In this document: positions 1 to 9,890 of the stretch, one piece after another
How positions within the stretch are numbered: the first letter of the stretch is position 1
Layout of the letters: the number at the start of each line of letters is the position of its first letter
Assembly: GCA_001310715.1 (NCBI GenBank)
Contig: BAXV01000033.1
Coordinates: 1 to 42,502, forward strand
DNA from: Pseudovibrio sp. JCM 19062
GTDB taxonomy: Bacteria > Pseudomonadota > Alphaproteobacteria > Rhizobiales > Stappiaceae
Length of the DNA: 42,502 nucleotides
Direction: 5' to 3'
Made by a program: the position numbers and the translations under genes
Notes under the pieces: model-generated
The model's input: the letters and a program-made list of their open reading frames with translations, nothing else
What the model was told of the DNA's origin: nothing
The model's database searches: none

Positions 1-593
1 GTTGCTTTTTACCTTCACCAAGCGGCGCGCGCTCACCCTCTGTTGGACGCAGCTCGGAAAGGCGCTCAATCAGTGGATGCCCCACATACTCGCAGGGCGG
101 CCCACCAAGCGCTCATGTACAGCTGGCTCAAACGGCAGTAGAGCAAGCAACTGATCAACGTAAACGGCCATTTTCTTAGCGCGCCCCGGACGCCACGCCC
201 AAACAGACGGGCTCACATAGTCCACTACAGGAATATGCGGTGCTTTCTTGCGTACCCGCTTGGCAACACTATGAGTAAAATCAGGGAGTCGATAATGAGC
301 AGCAAATCAGGCTGCTCTGCAATCACCGCATCAACGGTCTGATGTACACGCCGGATGATTGTCGGCAACCGCTCCAACACAGCTGTAATGCCCATCACCG
401 CAATATCCTGCAGTGGGAAGATGGACTGAACGCCTGAGCCGCCATACGCTCACCGCCAAGACCGCAGACCTGAAGACGATCGTCAATCAGCGCGGATAAG
501 GACTTGATGACTTCCGCGCCAAGCTGGTCCCCAGACTCTTCACCAACAACAAAAAAAGACCTTGAAGGGCTTTGCAGCTTCCGTGTCGTTCAT
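1..593 (-). CDS. lpxB: Lipid-A-disaccharide synthase, 5' part (gene continues beyond window)
   Basis: LpxB condenses UDP-2,3-diacylglucosamine with lipid X to form the lipid A disaccharide at the inner membrane. Only about the first 200 residues are here. The start ATG at 593 follows the lpxI stop by three bases and gives MNDTEAAKPFKVFFVVGEESG, the usual glycosyltransferase-B N-terminus with the GEESGDQLGA motif. Further on DSPDFTHSVAKRVRK and YVSPSVWAWRPGRAKKM are recognisable LpxB motifs. The frame is interrupted four times: seven A/T at 551-557 where six are required, and single lost bases near 433, 284 and 102. After each shift the LpxB sequence resumes exactly, so I read these as sequencing errors. 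It is the last gene of the lpxD-fabZ-lpxA-lpxI-lpxB cluster. Confidence 0.93.
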
Positions 594-596
594 GAG

Positions 597-1465
597 TTAC
601 TGATCACCTATTGCAAAGTTTTCAACGCGGGAGCAGCCATAAAGAAATACACCCAGCTCATCACAAAGACGCTCAACTTCGTCCCGATGAACAACCAGCA
701 CCCGCCCGGCCTCAACACAAACGCCTTTTAACTGGGCCTCAGACGCTTTTTTGATAGTTTGCGGCCCAATGGTCGGCATATCAAGCCGCAGGTCCTGCTG
801 GGGCTTAGAGCACTTCACAAGCACACCTGCCGCCCCCTTGGCACGTACGCGTCCATTAGCGCGTAAGCCAGCAACACGCTCAAGCATGGCATCGGTACCT
901 TCAGCACCTTCAACCGCCACAACACGCTTACCAACCGCAACCGCGCCCTGACCAATGTCCAACCGGCCAACCGCATCTACGGCCTCAATGGCAAACTTCA
1001 TGGCTGTTAAAGCCTTGCCGTCGGGCTTTGGCCCTGCCACGTGCCCCGGACTTGCAACCAACTCCGGAGCCACTTCATGCGCACCAACCACTCGCACTCC
1101 CTCTCGCTCAAACAACGCTGCAAGTTTTACCAGCAGATGATCATCTCCGCTAACAAGGGCAGAAATTATGCGCGGCAACCGCCACAGCGTTCCAAAATCA
1201 AGCCGCATTGACCAAAAATCCGGTCTCTTTTGCACCGCGCCGATGAAAACAACTTCACGCACACCTCTGGCCTTCAGCGTTTTGTACAACTTACCAAACT
1301 GCCCCCAGCCTAGCTCGATGGGGTCAAACACAGAAAGGGAGCATCCGCCTCCCCCTTAATTGCGATGGTAACAACATCGCGCCCCTGTTCCATAGCCGAT
1401 CCTATGACTATACCGGGCAGATCGCCACCACCAGCAATCACAGCAATAGGTGCCTGTTTCACCAT
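597..1465 (-). CDS. lpxI: UDP-2,3-diacylglucosamine pyrophosphatase LpxI (frameshifted)
   Basis: LpxI hydrolyses UDP-2,3-diacylglucosamine to lipid X (2,3-diacylglucosamine 1-phosphate) and UMP, replacing LpxH in most alphaproteobacteria. The N-terminus VKQAPIAVIAGGGDLPGIV is the typical Rossmann-like start of the DUF1009/LpxI family, and the C-terminal half contains the conserved stretch KCSKPQQDLRLDMPTIGPQT. The start is the ATG at 1465, 17 bases after the lpxA stop. A single base is missing near 1341, between GEADA and SLSVFDPIELGWGQ; bridging it gives about 289 residues, normal for the family. The stop is three bases before the lpxB start, so the two are probably translationally coupled. 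Confidence 0.93.
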
Positions 1466-1482
1466 CAACTCAATACAGACCC

Positions 1483-2279
1483 TTAATTACCGTTGTTACG
1501 CGGCGTGCAGAACCGACGCTTTTCATCTCCCAGCATGAAGGACGTCATCGTCTGCACTCCCTCAAACTCCGCATATTTGCCTCGCGCAGCTTCTGCACGG
1601 ACCCGTAACGTACCCTCCTCTCCGTTGAAGACTTCCTTATACGCCCCGCGCAGCGTGGATTTCCTCACGGGAGAAGTTTCGGCGCTTCAAACCAATCAGG
1701 TTCAAGCCGGCAAGACGAGCCCGGTCACCAATAACCGAACCGTAAGGGATCACATCAAACTCGACACCAGTCAAACCGCCAACAATGGAATGCGCTCCGA
1801 TCCGGCACCACTGGCGCACAGCAGACAGGCCGCCAAAGATCACATGATCTTCAACCTCAACATGCCCACCAAGTGTCGCGTTGTTTGCCATGATGATATG
1901 ATTACCCAAAAGACAATCATGCCCACATGAGAGCCCATCATGAACAGGCCGCCATGACCAATGCGTGTCACACCGCCACCACCGGCAGTACCCGGGTTCA
2001 TTGTTGAATGTTCACGGATCTGGTTGTCTTCACCAATTTCCAAAAGCGTGTCTTCACCGGCATACTTCAGATCCTGCGGCTGATGCCCCAGGCTGGCAAA
2101 CGGAAAAACCTTGGTTCGTGCACCAATAGTCGTCCGACCGGCAATCACTACGTGAGATACAAGCTCTACTTCATCGCCAAGTATAACCTTGGGCCCCACC
2201 ATGCAGTAGGGACCGATCTTGACGTTCTCGCCAAGTACGGCCCATCCTCGATAATCGCGGTGGGATGAATTTCTGGCAT
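1483..2279 (-). CDS. lpxA: Acyl-ACP--UDP-N-acetylglucosamine O-acyltransferase (frameshifted)
   Basis: LpxA transfers a 3-hydroxyacyl chain from ACP to the 3-OH of UDP-GlcNAc, the first step of lipid A synthesis. The start ATG at 2279 lies eight bases after the fabZ stop and gives [13 protein letters not shown] followed by [16 protein letters not shown]. The hexapeptide repeats of the left-handed beta-helix follow, with the active-site region [20 protein letters not shown] (catalytic His) and [12 protein letters not shown]. The product is about 266 residues when three interruptions are bridged: one base lost near 2243, one near 1922, and about two bases near 1657. Each break is followed at once by in-register LpxA sequence. 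The C-terminus is [18 protein letters not shown]. Confidence 0.94.
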
Positions 2280-2287
2280 TAAGGACC

Positions 2288-2764
2288 TCAAATCGGCTTA
2301 TCGGCATCGACAAGCATCGCGCTGACTTCAGCTTCGGCAACCTTCTGGCCATCAACCATAGCAACACCTTCAAACTTCCAGATGTTTCCACGCTTTTTGA
2401 TCTTCTTCACATGATAGCGAACCTGATCTCCAGGAACCACAGGCTTGCGGAATTTACACTTATCAATGGTCATGAAGTAGACATAGGTCGGCGTATAGTT
2501 TTCAAGGGCATTGACGCAAAGAGCACCAGCAGTCTGAGCCATCCCTTCGATAAGCAACACGCCCGGCATCACAGGCTGACTAGGAAAATGACCCTGAAAA
2601 TGTGGCTCATTCATGGTTACATTCTTGATGCCAATACCGGAGTCATCACCATCCATCTCGATGATACGGTCAATCATCACAAACGGATAGCGGTGGGGCA
2701 AAAGCTCCAAAACCCGCATAATATCAGCTGAATCCAGTGTGTTTGTCTCTACATCACTCATCAT
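2288..2764 (-). CDS. fabZ: 3-hydroxyacyl-[acyl-carrier-protein] dehydratase FabZ
   Basis: FabZ dehydrates 3-hydroxyacyl-ACP in fatty acid synthesis and competes with LpxA/LpxD for the same hydroxyacyl-ACP pool, which fits its place between lpxD and lpxA. The 158-residue hot-dog-fold protein is intact. [14 protein letters not shown] (residues 21-34) is the family signature; [20 protein letters not shown] carries the catalytic His59 and Glu73. The start could be the ATG at 2764 or the next one at 2761. The gene ends eight bases before lpxA. Confidence 0.97.
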   Translation of the reverse strand: MMSDVETNTLDSADIMRVLELLPHRYPFVMIDRIIEMDGDDSGIGIKNVTMNEPHFQGHFPSQPVMPGVLLIEGMAQTAGALCVNALENYTPTYVYFMTIDKCKFRKPVVPGDQVRYHVKKIKKRGNIWKFEGVAMVDGQKVAEAEVSAMLVDADKPI

Positions 2765-2800
2765 AATGCCTCAGTAATTTCAGGTTGGCTGGCTCTGGTG

Positions 2801-2821
2801 GTCCTCGAATAGCACGAGGAC
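2801..2821. repeat. Perfect 7-bp inverted repeat in the lpxD-fabZ gap
   Basis: GTCCTCG and CGAGGAC are separated by seven bases in the roughly 120-base gap between lpxD and fabZ. The minus-strand RNA would form a hairpin, but no T-run follows, so it is not a typical rho-independent terminator. It may act as an mRNA-stability element; function unknown. Confidence 0.5.
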
Positions 2822-2883
2822 AAACTTTCCTCATTCACCAGCCAATCAAGTTAATTATCGTATAACATCCCGGGACGAGCCCG

Positions 2884-3947
2884 TTAGTTCTTTTCTTCCT
2901 TGGCAACCAGACGCAGAAGAGCGGTCTCTTCTCGCATCCACTGGCGGATCGGTCGTGCAGGAAAACCACCATAGCGCCCGCCGGCAGCCAGGTCGTCACG
3001 CACAACACTCACGGCCGCAACCTGAGCACCTTGTCCGATACGGACATGGCCGTTAATGCCAGCCTGTCCACCAATCGCCACGTAATCCTCAAGGGTTGAA
3101 CTTCCGGAGATTCCAACCTGGGAAACAATCACGCAATGTTTCCCGATATTCACGTTATGACCAATCTGGGCCTGATTATCAATCTTGGTCCCATCGCCAA
3201 CAACCGTATCACGGTTCGCGCCACGGTCTATACAGGTGCCTGCGCCAATTTCAACATCATTTCCTATCACAACCCGGCCCAACTGTGGAACCTTGAGATG
3301 CCCACCTGCGCCCATTGCAAAACCAAAGCCGTCCTGCCCAAGGCAAACACCAGGATGGACGATGACACGGTCACCAAGCACAGAATGCTGAACGCTCGCG
3401 TTTGCACCAATAGAGCAATCCTCACCCAACTGGCAATTCATGGCAATCACAACATTGGGGCCGATGCGGGTTCCGGCTCCAACAACCACGTTGGTGCCGA
3501 CAACAGCGCCAGCTTCAACAACAACACCCTCACCCAGCTGCGCACTGTCTTCTACATATGCACGAGGGCTAACAGAACGCTCTGAAGTCGCTGGAAGCGG
3601 CCGCATACCCTCAGGGTAAAGCTTAGCCAAAACCATTGCCAAAGAACGGTACGGGTCTTTGGCCAGCAGAGGAATGACGCCATCCGCACTTTCGACAGAT
3701 ACTTCTTGCCGACAAGACACGCCGTCGCGGTCGTCGTCTCGAGTTGGCCTTGATACTTGGGATTATCGATAAAGACCAGTGTTCCGGGGCCACCTTCATC
3801 CAGAGGGGCCACACCAGAAATGATCTGCTCACTGTCACCGCGAACAATCTCTGCCCCAGCCCACTCAGCAATCTCTCTGACTGTTACCTTCTGAGCATCT
3901 GGGAAGAAAACCGGACTAACTTCGGATTGTTTTGATGTTTCTGTCAT
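2884..3947 (-). CDS. lpxD: UDP-3-O-(3-hydroxyacyl)glucosamine N-acyltransferase (frameshifted)
   Basis: LpxD adds the N-linked 3-hydroxyacyl chain to UDP-3-O-acylglucosamine, the third step of lipid A synthesis. The start ATG at 3945-3947 is preceded by AGGA. The N-terminal uridine-binding domain contains [21 protein letters not shown]; the C-terminal part is a hexapeptide-repeat beta-helix with [40 protein letters not shown] and the catalytic-His region [12 protein letters not shown]. One base is missing near 3694, after VGKKYLSK, where [14 protein letters not shown] continues the protein. Bridged length is about 354 residues, as expected. A strong terminator sits between bamA and this start, so lpxD may rely partly on its own promoter or on read-through. 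Confidence 0.95.
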
Positions 3948-3957
3948 AGGATCCTAC

Positions 3958-3993
3958 AAAAAAAATCGGCCGCCGAGGGGTTCGGCGACCGAT
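3958..3993 (-). terminator. Rho-independent terminator between bamA and lpxD
   Basis: On the minus strand ATCGGTCGCCGA, loop ACCCC, TCGGCGGCCGAT forms a 12-bp stem (one G-T pair) followed directly by eight T. It starts 22 bases after the bamA stop and ends about 10 bases before the lpxD ATG, so the lpxD ribosome-binding site comes immediately after the T-run. It should split the bamA and lpx transcription or set their ratio. Confidence 0.88.
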
Positions 3994-4014
3994 TATAATC
4001 ATATTTTGATCAGA

Positions 4015-6393
4015 TCAGAAGCTCGTACCGCCACTGAGTTTGAATACCTGAGTCTCATCAACATCGTTCTTGAGCAGCGGCCAGGCGAAATCAGCCCGCA
4101 GCGGACCAAATGGTGACTGCCACAATACACCGAAACCGACGGAAGCACGAAGCTCGAAGTCTTCAGACTGGATCTGACCAGCAGGAGAGTCTCCAACAGG
4201 CGTGGTAATCGCACGCGACAGATCGCCATCAACGCCCCAAAGGGAACCAGCATCAGCAAATACCGCACCGGACAATCCAAGTTCTTCAGGGAAGACAGGG
4301 AACGGGAACTGACCCTCAACAGTACCGGCAACGTAGTATTTACCACCAAGTGCGTCACCGCCGACGGCATCACGAGGACCGTAACCGTTTGTCGCAAAAC
4401 CACGAATACGATCAGGTGAACCCTGGAACTGATCGGTCACACGCAGGCGGTTACCGATGGATTCAATGTAACCACCAGAGCCCTGCACGAAGCCAACAAG
4501 ACCCCACTCAGGATAAAGCTCTGCAAATGTGCTTGCCTTAACCTGCCCGCGCAAATACTGCGACTGTCCGCCAAGACCAGCAACTTCCTGCTCGAAGGTC
4601 GCAACAGTACCATCGCGAGGGTTCAGGTTGTTATCCAGCGTATTGTAGACCAGCGACATACCAGCCAGAGAGGTGGTGTATTGCCCCAAAGAGTCACAAA
4701 CACCAAGCGAAACGCCAGGAGCACAATCGCTGAGTCCAGTAGAGTCGCTACGTGTCAAATCACGCTGGAAGAGTTTGTAGAACAGGTTCAGCGTCAACTC
4801 GTCTTCACGAAGCGGAAGACCGAAGTTGAATGCACCACCAGTTGTCTGCTCTTCATAAGCACGTGTGCTGTTCTGGTCATAGACCCGACGATAGACATCC
4901 AGACCGGCAGAGATACGGCGACCCATGAAGAACGGTTCAATGAATTTGAACTCATACTTCTGGTTATCGGTACCACCACCAACAGCAGCTTTCACGTACT
5001 GGCCGCGACCAAGGAAGTTGCGCTCACTGATGGAGATATCACCAATCACACCGTCCGAAGTGGAGTAACCCACACCGAATGAAACTTCACCGGTTGGCTG
5101 CTCTACAACATCCACATTGATGATCACACGATCAGGAGCACTGCCCTGTTGACGGGTGATACGTACATCTTCGAAATAACGGGTATTACGCAGACGACGC
5201 TCGGCCTTATCCAGAAGAATACGGTTGTAGGCATCACCTTCAGCCAGATCAAACTCGCGGCGGATCACGTACTCACGTGTACGGTCGTTACCACGAACAT
5301 TGATACGCTCAACATAAACGCGCGGACCTTCTTCAATCAGGTAGGTGATCGAAACGGTCTTGTTCTCGTAATCACGTTCACCGCGAGGACGAACCTGAGC
5401 AAATGCATAGCCTGCCTTGGAAACTTCAAGGGTCAGGTTCTCAAGTGTCTTCTCAACTTCAAGTGAGTTATAGGTCGAACCAGAACGGGTCTGCACAAAC
5501 TGGCGCATCGCTTCTGGATCAATCTCGGACAACGACGTATCGATTTCGATATCGCCGAAGTTATACCGCTCACCTTCGTCCACCGTGAAGGTCACGTAAA
5601 AGATGTTCTGCTCACGGTCCAGATCAGCCACAGCGGAGACAACGCGGAAATCCGCATAGCCCTTCTGGTAGTAGAACTGACGCAGAGCTTCCTGATCCAC
5701 CTCAAGGCGATCCGGATCATAAACGTCTGTGGTACGCAGCCAGCCAAGCAACCCACTTTCACGGGTCTGGATCTGATCGCGCAGATATCCGTCGGAAAAG
5801 GCTTGGTTCCCGATGAAGGAAATACGGCAACGCCGGTCTTATCCCCTTCTTCGATCTCAAACACCAGATCCACACGGTTATTCGGACGCTCGATATCTTC
5901 GGCTCTACAGACGCCCTAAAGCGGCCGGAGCGACGATAAGCTTCCAGAAGGTTCTGAGCATCGGATTGAACACGGGCGCGCGTCAGCATGGACCGTTCGG
6001 AAGACCGGACCACAGACTGCAAAGCCTGGTCGTTCAACCGGCTGTTCCCTTCAAAAGAGATTCTGTTGATGACCGGATTTTCCTGAACATTCACAACAAG
6101 AGTGTTGCCCTGCTGCTCAATGGAAACATCAGCGAAAAGTCCGGTCGCATAAAGCGTGGTCAGACTCTCGTCGATATCGATGGCAGAGAACGTTCTTCCC
6201 GGACGGATAGTCAAGTAGTCACGAACTGTCTCATCTTCGATGCGGGTTGCCCCGTTTACGACAATATTGTTAACCACCGCAGCTTCGGCCACCCCCGCTC
6301 CAAGGAACGGAACCCCAACCGGAGCAACAGTACTTGTAGCTGCGACGCCATGGCCAAAAGCGATACACGCGACAGGTTCTTAAATGACTGCAT
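4015..6393 (-). CDS. bamA: Outer membrane protein assembly factor BamA (frameshifted)
   Basis: BamA is the Omp85-family core of the outer-membrane beta-barrel assembly machine. The ATG at 6393 opens a signal peptide (MQSFKNLSRVSLLAMA, ending in VAEA) followed by five POTRA domains and a 16-strand barrel. Seen are POTRA-type motifs such as VVNNIVVNGATRI and RINVRGNDRTREYVIRREF, the barrel motifs GDALGGKYYVAGTVEGQFPFP and VRGF-like DRIRGFATNGYGPRD, and a C-terminal phenylalanine (KLSGGTSF) as required for barrel insertion. Single lost bases near 6349, 5900 and 5823 break the N-terminal third; bridged length is about 793 residues, normal. It lies downstream of rseP, as in many proteobacteria. 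Confidence 0.95.
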
Positions 6394-6428
6394 AGAACTG
6401 CTATGCCTTTTATTTTCAGCCTAAAGAA

Positions 6429-6461
6429 GTATTAGTCCCCTGATCCTCAGATCACTAATAC
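6429..6461 (-). promoter_or_regulatory. Stem-loop in the bamA 5' leader
   Basis: GTATTAGT at the start and ACTAATAC at the end form an 8-bp stem around an inner hairpin (TGATC, loop TGAG, GATCA). It lies 36-68 bases upstream of the bamA ATG in the roughly 200-base rseP-bamA gap. The structure includes an AGGGG segment. A leader-level control of bamA is possible but not shown; I saw no clear promoter in the gap. Confidence 0.4.
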
Positions 6462-6594
6462 GTCTCAGGGTAATGGATAGAATCTGAAACACCTAGGAAC
6501 TTTGTACAAGGTTTTCAGAGTAAAGCAAGGCACGGTAACTGGATTTAATGCAATTTGCCCAATCCTTTGCCCTAACTTTGTTTACGCAACTTAC

Positions 6595-7731
6595 CTAAGA
6601 GCCGATTATCGACCGGAGATCATTCCAGGTCGCAAAACCCATCAACAGGAGAACCAGAGTGATTCCTATGCGGAACCCGAAATCCTGCAGCTTTTCGCTC
6701 AAAGGCTTCCCCCTCACGATTTCGATAACATAGTACATTAAATGCCCGCCATCTAGCATGGGGACAGGCATAAGGTTGAGTAAACCAATAGAAATTGACA
6801 AAACTGCAGTAAGGTTAATTAACGGCAAGATCCCATGGGTAGCAACTTGCCCCGAAATTTGCGCTACGCGAATCGGACCCCCTAATTGGTCCGGATCCTC
6901 TTTGCCGATGAAGAGACCGCCAATATAACCCAACGTCCTATCAAGAATATACCATGTCTCTTTTACCCCTTCACCTACAGCTTCCACGGGGCCAAAACGC
7001 TTTACTATGACATCTTCTTGGGAAGTATTCCGCTGAATCCCCAGAATGCCAACTTTCTGGGTATTACCGAATCCATCATTGATCTCCTGAAGCTCAGGTG
7101 TCGCGGTGAGCTGCTCAACAGCGCCGTCGCGCTCCACCTCCATCTGGATCGGAACCCCGGCATTGACGGTTACAACACGCTGCACCTCACCAAAGCTTTC
7201 CACAGGGTCACCATTGATGGACAGGATCACGTCGCCTGGCAGGATGCCAGCCATTTCGGCAGCACTGCCCTCTTGCACCTGATCCACACGGGGCAGCGTC
7301 TCGTACTTGCCCAAGAAGCCAAACATGCCCGCAAAGATCACAATAGCGAGAATAAAGTTCGCAATCGGTCCAGCTGCCACAATCGCGGAGCGCTGCCAGG
7401 GGTTCTTTGCAAAGAACGCAGTCCGGCGCGTTTCCTCATCCATCTGGGCTTGTCCGTCGCGATCAGGCACGCTCGCCGCATTCTCGTCGCCAGAGAATTT
7501 CACATAGCCCCCCAGCGGAATGGCGCACACCTTCCAGCGCGTTCCGTGCTTATCCTCGCGACCAATCAGCTCCGGCCCGAAGCCGACTGAGAACGCCAGC
7601 ACCCTCACTCCGCACCAGCGTGCTACGAGGAAGTGTCCCAACTCATGGAAGAACACGACCACTGTCAGCACAACCAGAAATGGAATGATGACTCCAAGCG
7701 AACCACCAAGAACTGAACTCAGAACGTCCAT
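6595..7731 (-). CDS. rseP: Site-2 protease RseP (RIP metalloprotease)
   Basis: RseP is an intramembrane zinc protease that cuts membrane-bound anti-sigma factors and remnant signal peptides. The 378-residue protein is intact. The HELGH zinc motif is at residues 29-33 in the first membrane helix; a PDZ domain follows around GILPGDVILSINGDPVESFG; the third zinc ligand is in NLMPVPMLDGGH (Asp about residue 327) in a C-terminal membrane helix. It sits 39 bases downstream of dxr and upstream of bamA, the common alphaproteobacterial order. Confidence 0.97.
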   Translation of the reverse strand: MDVLSSVLGGSLGVIIPFLVVLTVVVFFHELGHFLVARWCGVRVLAFSVGFGPELIGREDKHGTRWKVCAIPLGGYVKFSGDENAASVPDRDGQAQMDEETRRTAFFAKNPWQRSAIVAAGPIANFILAIVIFAGMFGFLGKYETLPRVDQVQEGSAAEMAGILPGDVILSINGDPVESFGEVQRVVTVNAGVPIQMEVERDGAVEQLTATPELQEINDGFGNTQKVGILGIQRNTSQEDVIVKRFGPVEAVGEGVKETWYILDRTLGYIGGLFIGKEDPDQLGGPIRVAQISGQVATHGILPLINLTAVLSISIGLLNLMPVPMLDGGHLMYYVIEIVRGKPLSEKLQDFGFRIGITLVLLLMGFATWNDLRSIIGS

Positions 7732-7770
7732 GCGAACAGTCTACCTTATTTTTTTAAAGGAAGCGGCGGA

Positions 7771-8943
7771 CTAGGCGGCCATCTTCCCAATAATTTCGTT
7801 TGCAACTCGGCGCGCTACTTGATCCAACTGAAGAATCTCCTCCAGCTGGTCCGGGCAATCTAGCATATTTTGCGTATGAAGCCGATTCAGAACATCCTCA
7901 AGGAGTTCCGTAATCTGCAGGAAGCCGATCTTCCGTCCAAGAAACGCTTCCACAGCCACTTCATCAGCTGCGTTGAAAATTGTGCCGGCCGCGTCGCCAA
8001 GATCCATGACGTTGCGGGCAAGCTTCAGCGCAGGAAAGCGCTCTAAATCAGGCTTTTCGAAGTCAAGACGCCCAATCATTCCCAAATCGAGATCCGCCAC
8101 CGGAGCTGTCTTGCGCGTCGGGTACGCCAAACAATGTGCAATTGGTCCGCACATATCCGGAACTGACATATGGGCCAATAATGACCCGTCACAATACCGT
8201 ACCATGCCATGGACAATTGACTGTGGATGGACCACCACATCCAGCTGATCTGCCGTGATCGGGAACAGATGATAGGCCTCAATCAGCTCAAGACCCTTGT
8301 TCACCATCGTTGCGCTATCAATCGTAATCCGCCGCCCCATGGACCAGTTTGGGTGCCTCAACGCCATTTCTGGCGTGGCAACACGCATCTGCTCGAGAGA
8401 GGACGCCCGGAACGGTCCACCAGAGGCGGTGACAATCACCTTATCAACCGCCTTGGCATTATCGTACTCGAATACCTGAAAAATCGCGTTGTGCTCGGAA
8501 TCCATCGGCAACAATCGGGAGCCATGCTTTTTAGCCAGCTCGCACACAATCGTTCCTGCGCAAACCATCGTTTCCTTGTTGGCCAGCGCAATATTACTCC
8601 CCGCCTTAATGGCTTCAACAGTCGGCTCCAGCCCGGCTGCGCCAACCATGGCAGAAACCAGCACATCAACCTTCTGGCTCGCCACCTCAAGAACGGCGTC
8701 CCTGCCAGCAGAAACCTCAATGCCCGTTCCGGTAAGAGCGCTTTTCAGCTCACCATACTTTCCGGCATCTCCAACAACTGCACGCTTGGCACCAGTTTCC
8801 CGGCACGCTGTGGCAAGCGCTTCAACATTGCTGCCTGCGACAAGAGCGTTGACCTCATAGCGTTCAGGGCTGTGGGCGATAACTTTGAGCGTGCTTGCTC
8901 CAACCGATCCGGTTGCTCCCAAAACGGAGAGAGACTTTGTCAT
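7771..8943 (-). CDS. dxr: 1-deoxy-D-xylulose 5-phosphate reductoisomerase
   Basis: Dxr converts DXP to 2-C-methyl-D-erythritol 4-phosphate, the committed step of the MEP isoprenoid pathway, using NADPH. It is intact at 390 residues. The nucleotide-binding motif GATGSVG is at residues 9-15; NKETMVCAG and PMDSEHNAIFQ carry metal- and substrate-binding residues, and TASGGPFR is the family motif. Its product feeds the undecaprenyl-PP synthase encoded two genes upstream (uppS). The gap to cdsA is about 75 bases with nothing evident. Confidence 0.97.
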   Translation of the reverse strand: MTKSLSVLGATGSVGASTLKVIAHSPERYEVNALVAGSNVEALATACRETGAKRAVVGDAGKYGELKSALTGTGIEVSAGRDAVLEVASQKVDVLVSAMVGAAGLEPTVEAIKAGSNIALANKETMVCAGTIVCELAKKHGSRLLPMDSEHNAIFQVFEYDNAKAVDKVIVTASGGPFRASSLEQMRVATPEMALRHPNWSMGRRITIDSATMVNKGLELIEAYHLFPITADQLDVVVHPQSIVHGMVRYCDGSLLAHMSVPDMCGPIAHCLAYPTRKTAPVADLDLGMIGRLDFEKPDLERFPALKLARNVMDLGDAAGTIFNAADEVAVEAFLGRKIGFLQITELLEDVLNRLHTQNMLDCPDQLEEILQLDQVARRVANEIIGKMAA

Positions 8944-9017
8944 ATCAACAACCCTTACAAATCAACGAAACCGCGAGTGGACGCAGCAAGACATACAGCA
9001 TCACGATGCAAACAGCA

Positions 9018-9890
9018 TCAACCCGCGTTTGGGTTAAACAGCTGACGACCCAGCACAACACCAATCACATAGGAGAACACAGCCGCCGCCACAAGCCCGT
9101 CAACACGGTCAAGCAATCCGCCATGCCCAGGAATAAGGCGGCTGGAATCTTTCACTTGAAAGCGTCGTTTCATGGAACTTTCGAACAAATCCCCCAGCTG
9201 AGAGACAGCCGAAAGCATAATAGCAAGCCCCAAAGCCCAGATCAGCTGCGTCCCTCCAACAAGTGCAACAAAGCCCATCCCCAAGAGGGAAGCAAAGACC
9301 ACACCGCCAATAGCGCCGCTCCATGTTTTATTCGGAGAAACCGCAGGCCATAACTTAGGCCCACCAAAGCTACGACCGCAAATATAAGCAGCTACATCGG
9401 TGCCCCAGACCACAAGAAAGAGGTAGATAATGAAGAAAAGCCCCTCATCCCCTTCCCGAAGCGCCAAAAGAGAAACAAAGGTGAGACCAGCGTAAATGTA
9501 CCCCTCACTTATCCAGCGTGAGATACGATCAAAACCGCCGGCACCATAAAGCACCGCAGCGCCAGCAATCAGGGCTCCGGCGATCCAGAGCGGCTGAGCC
9601 TGAATATAGGCATATCCAAGAAACAGAAGAAAGGCGTACCCCGCAAGCACAGCAGGCCGCTGGGTATCGCCTAAAATGATGCTGCACCATTCCCAATAAA
9701 CAATCAGCACACCCACAAGCGCGAGCCCGGCAAACCAGAAACCGCCCGCCCATGTCAGCGCGAGCGTAACAGGAGCCAGAATAACAGCAGAAAGTGCGCG
9801 TACCAGCAAATCAGGATTTGCGTTCAGAATGCGCCGGACAACTCCCCCGGAGGCCCCGTCAGATTTGCTCTGATTGTTTTTATCAGACAT
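9018..9890 (-). CDS. cdsA: Phosphatidate cytidylyltransferase (CDP-diglyceride synthase)
   Basis: CdsA makes CDP-diacylglycerol from phosphatidate and CTP for phospholipid synthesis. The 290-residue polytopic membrane protein is intact, with about seven to eight hydrophobic segments after a short charged N-terminus. The CdsA signature is present near the C-terminus as KRRFQVKDSSRLIPGHGG followed by LLDRVDG. Its ATG overlaps the uppS stop by one base (TAATG), which suggests translational coupling. Confidence 0.97.
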   Translation of the reverse strand: MSDKNNQSKSDGASGGVVRRILNANPDLLVRALSAVILAPVTLALTWAGGFWFAGLALVGVLIVYWEWCSIILGDTQRPAVLAGYAFLLFLGYAYIQAQPLWIAGALIAGAAVLYGAGGFDRISRWISEGYIYAGLTFVSLLALREGDEGLFFIIYLFLVVWGTDVAAYICGRSFGGPKLWPAVSPNKTWSGAIGGVVFASLLGMGFVALVGGTQLIWALGLAIMLSAVSQLGDLFESSMKRRFQVKDSSRLIPGHGGLLDRVDGLVAAAVFSYVIGVVLGRQLFNPNAG

